Positions 60,455 through 64,000 of a DNA stretch of 64,000 nucleotides are shown piece after piece. Made by a program: the position numbers and the translations under genes. This DNA comes from Salisediminibacterium beveridgei. GTDB lineage: Bacteria; Bacillota; Bacilli; Bacillales; Salisediminibacteriaceae. Each line of letters opens with the position of its first letter. The first letter of the stretch is position 1. The stretch lies in the NCBI RefSeq assembly GCF_001721685.1, contig NZ_CP012502.1, forward strand, positions 3,100,001-3,164,000, written 5' to 3'. The notes under the pieces were generated by a model. It did not search any database. It was given only the letters and a program-made list of their open reading frames with translations, and was not told where the DNA came from.

Positions 60455-61357
60455 TTACGATTCCGGAGGCGCTTTTAACATCTCCCGGGCCATCTCTTCC
60501 ATGTCAGACAATCCGGATACCGCCGCATATTCCGCTACGGTAATCCCACTTGTGTGATGAAGCGCCACGATATGTTCAGCCATTTTCGGCCATACTCTGC
60601 CACCGGCATCCGCGTAGGCAGCCAGCAACCGGTCCAGCCCCTCTCGACCAAAGAGCAGGTAATGGGACAAAAAATCCGTGGAGACGTCCCCCATACCCGC
60701 TTCCGTCCAGTCAAGCAGTCCCGTAACCTGGCTGTTTTCATTTACCATGATATGCCCCGGGTGCAGGTCACCGTGATAGAACCCGTTATGAGGGGGCCAA
60801 ATAGATTTATCATCAAGCCAGGTCTGCCACATATGCCACCGGTCCGGATGAACATGATAGCACTGTTTGACATGCTCCATCCGCTGTCTCATCGAAGCCT
60901 GAACATCTTCAGACTTCACCCTTGGCAGATCGATCCCCTGCAAAAGTTGCACCGGTATATTGTGAATCTCTGCCATAACATGTCCGAGGGTTGCATAGTA
61001 TGCATCCGGCAGAGGATCCTTGTCGATATGCCACACATAGTCCTGCACCTCAAGATCAATCACGGCTGCCGGTTTTCCCTGTAATGCCTGGTAGCCAATT
61101 AACTCTTCAGAAAATACCGTCCATACCGGCACTTCAAAATCCGCCTTTGACTGCAAAACATCCAGCACCTGCTTTTCCTGATCCGCTGCACGCATGGAAG
61201 ATTCCCTTCTCGGTATTCTCAAAATCCAGGTGACGCCATCTTCATCCTTCGCAACAACTGCTTTGAAGTCCACACCCGATTCATTGATTTGAACAGAGTT
61301 TTCCTGAAGTTTTACCCCATGCCCCGTGCAGATTCTCATTACTTCTTTGATTTCCAC
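60455..61357 (-). CDS. Macrolide 2'-phosphotransferase-like kinase (Mph family)
   Basis: 300 residues of the APH fold. The catalytic loop is YHGDLHPGHIMV (near 195; D as base) with histidine at the usual asparagine place, as in Mph proteins, and the metal aspartate is in LLDWTEAGMGDVSTDF (near 217). The N-terminal lysine/ATP region is in WILRIPRRE. The opening ICTGHGVKLQENSVQINESGVDF is close to Mph(B)/Mph(K)-like proteins; B. subtilis YcbJ is such a homologue. It may phosphorylate macrolides, but intrinsic copies often give little resistance. Confidence 0.85.
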   Translation of the reverse strand: MEIKEVMRICTGHGVKLQENSVQINESGVDFKAVVAKDEDGVTWILRIPRRESSMRAADQEKQVLDVLQSKADFEVPVWTVFSEELIGYQALQGKPAAVIDLEVQDYVWHIDKDPLPDAYYATLGHVMAEIHNIPVQLLQGIDLPRVKSEDVQASMRQRMEHVKQCYHVHPDRWHMWQTWLDDKSIWPPHNGFYHGDLHPGHIMVNENSQVTGLLDWTEAGMGDVSTDFLSHYLLFGREGLDRLLAAYADAGGRVWPKMAEHIVALHHTSGITVAEYAAVSGLSDMEEMAREMLKAPPES

Positions 61358-61429
61358 GTAGCTTCACGCCTTCCTTTGAAGCCTTAACTAACCTGAAACA
61401 TCTGTCATTTCAATCTGTTCTGAGGTCAT

Positions 61430-61651
61430 CTAGTTCAATTGATCTTTGTGTTCCTGACGCATTTTGATGATGATTCGTTCAGTGATGAAGCCTGCAGCAA
61501 TTCCCATTAAAACAGGTGCAAAAGTGATTTCAAGGCTTCCAGGTCCTATCTGAAACTGGAGCAATTCATTATTTGTCGCATTTCCAAACGCAAAGACAAT
61601 AACGGCTACAGAAACAGTCGCAACGATCGGCCACAAAATCGGTCTTTTCAT
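61430..61651 (-). CDS. Small two-span membrane protein (73 residues)
   Basis: Two hydrophobic helices (about 7-24 and 43-60) joined by a polar loop (NATNNELLQFQIGPG) and a basic C-terminal tail. AAAGGGTG lies about 8 bases before the start. No family is recognised. It sits alone between the kinase and pentapeptide-repeat genes. Confidence 0.6.
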   Translation of the reverse strand: MKRPILWPIVATVSVAVIVFAFGNATNNELLQFQIGPGSLEITFAPVLMGIAAGFITERIIIKMRQEHKDQLN

Positions 61652-61834
61652 AAAGCAGACACCCTTTCATGATTTTGTTGATCCGTTTCAATAACAATCA
61701 TGACCTTCAAATCCTGTACGATCAATCTTCCATCACCTGATTTATTCGACTGAATGATTCTTTATTACAGAACTGGATTCACCCATATCCTCTCAAGTGT
61801 ATCACATCCTCAGCGATTAGCTCGTTGAATGCCA

Positions 61835-62545
61835 TCACCCGTCCTTCACATTCAACCCTAAGATTTTGGACAGTCCCACCGCCTGATCTGATGTGACCGT
61901 GCATCCCGAGAGCTTATCCAACGAAACCACGAGACTCTCAAACAGACAACTGCTCAGATCGATCCCATTCAGACTCGTCTCCGCAAAATTCACACCGTCC
62001 ATCGGGCAATTCTTGAATGCGACGTTTTTAAAGGTTGATTCGTTTAAGTCCGCCTGAATCAGTGAGGTGTCATTGAATTCAACTTGCCTGAAATCCGAAA
62101 AACCCAGCGCGCTGTAATTGGCCAGACAGCCGTTCATTGTCACATTCCGAAGGGTTGAACCTGACAGATTGGCCCCTGTCAGTTTCGAATTGTTGAACGA
62201 CACCCGGTGAATGATCGCATCACTGAAATCCGCATTCGACAGATTGCATTGATCGAAAATCACGTCCGTGAGTTCGATGTTGTGAAAATGAACCTGTTCG
62301 AAGGAGACCTGTTTGAATATCATCTGATCAAAACGGACCTGATCCGCAGACTGGGAATCCATAAAGTGATCCTTCACTTCACCTGATCGGTAAGCATCTT
62401 CATCGTTCAATACTTCTCCAAGCTTCAATCGTGGCAAACCCTGCTTGATCCTGGGCTTTTCAATCTTGACTGCTTTTTTTTTCTCCATCCAAACACACGT
62501 CCCTGTCACGCCAGACCTTACGCATCTTAGCGTTTTTATGTTCAT
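61835..62545 (-). CDS. Pentapeptide-repeat protein
   Basis: 236 residues by the longest frame. From about residue 75 to 205 the sequence has repeated A(D/N)LxX-type pentapeptides (LSNADFSDAIIHRVSFNNSK, LTGANLSGSTLRNVTMNGC and more), which fold as a right-handed beta helix. Similar proteins (Qnr/McbG) mimic DNA and protect gyrase, but most have no known role. The start is uncertain: ATG 62545 overlaps the upstream gene by four bases, while ATG 62488 (MEKKKAVKIEKPRI) gives a more natural N-terminus. Confidence 0.8.
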   Translation of the reverse strand: MNIKTLRCVRSGVTGTCVWMEKKKAVKIEKPRIKQGLPRLKLGEVLNDEDAYRSGEVKDHFMDSQSADQVRFDQMIFKQVSFEQVHFHNIELTDVIFDQCNLSNADFSDAIIHRVSFNNSKLTGANLSGSTLRNVTMNGCLANYSALGFSDFRQVEFNDTSLIQADLNESTFKNVAFKNCPMDGVNFAETSLNGIDLSSCLFESLVVSLDKLSGCTVTSDQAVGLSKILGLNVKDG

Positions 62546-63570
62546 TCATTATCTTTTACCAGTACTCCCTCAATTTCCTTCAAGATCTCATAAGCCCCGT
62601 TCGATTCATTGGAACAAACCGCAATGGTGAGCTTTTGCTTTGGATAATGAACAGCCCGGAAGTTCACACCAGGATCATGGCCGATAAGCATATGTTTCAC
62701 AACCTCCTGCTGATTCACTTCCATATACCCGCCATAGCCATAGAATAGATCGTCTTCCACCTTTTCCTGCGGCTGCAATAATGTGTTCTTCATGTTCCCA
62801 CTTAACAATCGATCATTCATTAACGCATCCCAGAACGTGATCATATCCGTCGCAGTCACAAAGGCACCACCATCGGAAGCGGATTTTACCGGGATGGCAT
62901 AAATATTTGTTCTCCAGCCGCCATCCGGCTTTTCGATATAACCCAGCGCGACTCTCTCAGGCAACTCATCCATGTGAAAATAACCTGAATTCGTCATGCC
63001 GACTTTTCGGAAGATCGACTCTTCGACATAGTCACCAAAAACCTGACCGCTTACCGCTTCAACAACCAGACCTAAAACGATATAGCCTGCATCATTGTAG
63101 CTGAAAGCATTGCCTGCTTCCCCTTTCATCGGTAAGTACTGAAACAACGGCAAAAAATCCTGCAAGTTCCGGATCCCATACATGGGCGTCGACGTCCACA
63201 GTTCTTCGTAATCGTCCATCACGTCTTCATCAAAATAATCCGGAATCCCTGCTGTATGGGTGAGCAGGTGATGGATCGTCACCTCCTCATCAAAATGTGG
63301 AAAGTTGAAGTCCAGACAATCCGTCAACTTCGTATCAAAAGATAATTTTCCTTCCTCAACCAATTGGCAAATCGCCACAGCGGTAAAGATCTTGCATCCT
63401 GAAGCGATCCCGAAACGGGTATTGATCTGATTGAAGATCTTCTCGGATTTATTGGCGTACCCATAACTTCCGGATAAATTGATCTCTTCGGACTTTGCGT
63501 GAAACGTTCCTGAAAAACAGATGTCCTCTTGCAGTTGGTCGATGGCTTTCTTCACGTCCTGATGCTTCAT
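62542..63570 (-). CDS. Serine hydrolase, class C beta-lactamase family
   Basis: 342 residues from ATG 63570, which follows a GGAGGATGG site; the frame is open to 63588. The SxxK motif is SGCK (near 47; nucleophile serine), the YxN motif is YND in AFSYNDAGYIVLG (near 140), and the third motif region contains IGHDPGVNF (near 300, HDP in place of KTG). This family includes esterases, D-amino peptidases and beta-lactamase-like proteins. No signal peptide is seen, so it may act in the cytoplasm. It is followed by, and may be coupled to, the pentapeptide-repeat gene. Confidence 0.88.
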   Translation of the reverse strand: MKHQDVKKAIDQLQEDICFSGTFHAKSEEINLSGSYGYANKSEKIFNQINTRFGIASGCKIFTAVAICQLVEEGKLSFDTKLTDCLDFNFPHFDEEVTIHHLLTHTAGIPDYFDEDVMDDYEELWTSTPMYGIRNLQDFLPLFQYLPMKGEAGNAFSYNDAGYIVLGLVVEAVSGQVFGDYVEESIFRKVGMTNSGYFHMDELPERVALGYIEKPDGGWRTNIYAIPVKSASDGGAFVTATDMITFWDALMNDRLLSGNMKNTLLQPQEKVEDDLFYGYGGYMEVNQQEVVKHMLIGHDPGVNFRAVHYPKQKLTIAVCSNESNGAYEILKEIEGVLVKDNE

Positions 63571-63796
63571 GATCCATCCTCCATTCACAATTTACGTTTT
63601 ATTCGCTGTATTTTAGTAAGGCTGAGGAAAACGATCTCCGTAAACATCAGCGCATACATCAATACCAAGTTCCAACCTCATTTTTCCCATCTTCTCCGTT
63701 GATCGTATCCAAATTCATGAAATTGCGCAACTTCCAATCATATCCGCTATGTACATTTCACGTTTTTGGAATCAGCATAGTATTCTATGTAAGTAC

Positions 63797-63859
63797 AAAA
63801 AAGACAGGGCATTCTGTAAATCAGCCATTACACTGATTCCACAGAAGTCCCTGCCTGTC
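63797..63859 (-). terminator. Compound hairpin terminator for the CoA-transferase gene
   Basis: GACAGG/CCTGTC, TTCTGT/ACAGAA and AATCAG/CTGATT nest in one long imperfect stem. On the reverse strand it is followed by six T residues, fitting the end of the gene at 63873. The rest of 63571-63796 shows no gene. Confidence 0.75.
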
Positions 63860-63872
63860 TCGTAACAGATCC

Positions 63873-64000
63873 TCACCAAATCATCCGCTTTTCCGATTCT
63901 TCTCTTAACCAGTCCCTGAAATCAGGATGAGCAATGGCTATGAGCCGCTCCACTCTTTCCCGAATGGACGTCCCTCTTAATGATGCAATGCCATATTCGG
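63873..64000 (-). CDS. Acetyl-CoA hydrolase/CoA-transferase, C-terminal end only
   Basis: The reverse strand codes for 41 residues ending in TGA at 63873; the rest lies beyond the window. The text EYGIASLRGTSIRERVERLI, then AIAHPDFRDWL, is the C-terminal signature of the acetyl-CoA hydrolase/transferase family (ScpC, Cat1, 4-hydroxybutyrate CoA-transferase). The enzyme moves CoA between acyl groups and carboxylic acids such as acetate. A terminator follows. Which subfamily cannot be told from this piece. Confidence 0.75.
   Translation of the reverse strand, partial: EYGIASLRGTSIRERVERLIAIAHPDFRDWLREESEKRMIW

Overview
The window looks like a chromosomal segment of a low-to-mid GC Gram-positive bacterium of the Bacillaceae. 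Evidence: strong AGGAGG-type ribosome sites, a Bacillus-style mannitol operon (mtlA-mtlR-mtlF-mtlD), class II galT, candidate CcpA cre, PerR, OhrR and WalR sites, and Bacillus-type families (CwlO-like M23 protein, DUF4317, ECF sigma modules). Many proteins are acidic, which fits a salt- or alkali-adapted relative, but I cannot name the species. I saw no rRNA, tRNA, CRISPR array, insertion sequence or prophage.

Layout. 1-965: two tandem paralogous membrane proteins, the first cut by the window edge. 1-16.5 kb: a large galactoside locus with galK-galE-galT, a divergent GH36 alpha-galactosidase, a LacI-type regulator, GH2 beta-galactosidase, two ABC permeases, a solute-binding lipoprotein and a ROK regulator. 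Galactosides would enter through the ABC importer (its ATPase is not here), be split by GH36 or GH2, and the galactose would go through the Leloir enzymes. AT-rich boxes recur at the control regions of this locus. 16.6-24 kb: LemA and an HtpX-like protease, an OhrR-like regulator with a membrane protein, a chemotaxis receptor, an acetyltransferase and RlmA. 24-28 kb: cell-wall functions (coiled-coil M23 protein, orphan response regulator, cysteine-free NlpC/P60 protein behind WalR-like repeats), with the relic of a sugar kinase between them. 28-33.6 kb: GH42 beta-galactosidase, an MFS transporter, glutamate dehydrogenase with a cre site, and UbiX.

33.7-37 kb: a GC-rich anonymous island, then an ECF sigma gene with a frameshift, a small membrane protein (candidate anti-sigma) and a large membrane-anchored TPR protein. 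37-47 kb: DUF2804, SRAP, AAC(3)-like and GNAT acetyltransferases, an MMPL/RND transporter with a secreted heptad-repeat partner and a divergent TetR regulator, cytidine deaminase, DUF4317 and OsmC. 47.5-53.4 kb: peroxide defence (ahpC-ahpF behind a PerR-like box, and katG), with a 31-residue membrane microprotein and an alpha/beta hydrolase between them. 54.4-59.6 kb: the mannitol PTS operon. 59.6-64 kb: small accessory genes (macrolide phosphotransferase-like kinase, pentapeptide-repeat protein, class-C beta-lactamase-like serine hydrolase) and, at the right edge, the C-terminus of an acetyl-CoA hydrolase/CoA-transferase.

I found no clear-cut undescribed system. The best leads are the sigma/small-membrane/TPR module with its frameshift, the NlpC/P60 protein without a catalytic cysteine, the OhrR-like regulator that keeps its operator but lacks the sensing cysteine, and the shared AT-rich operators of the galactoside locus.
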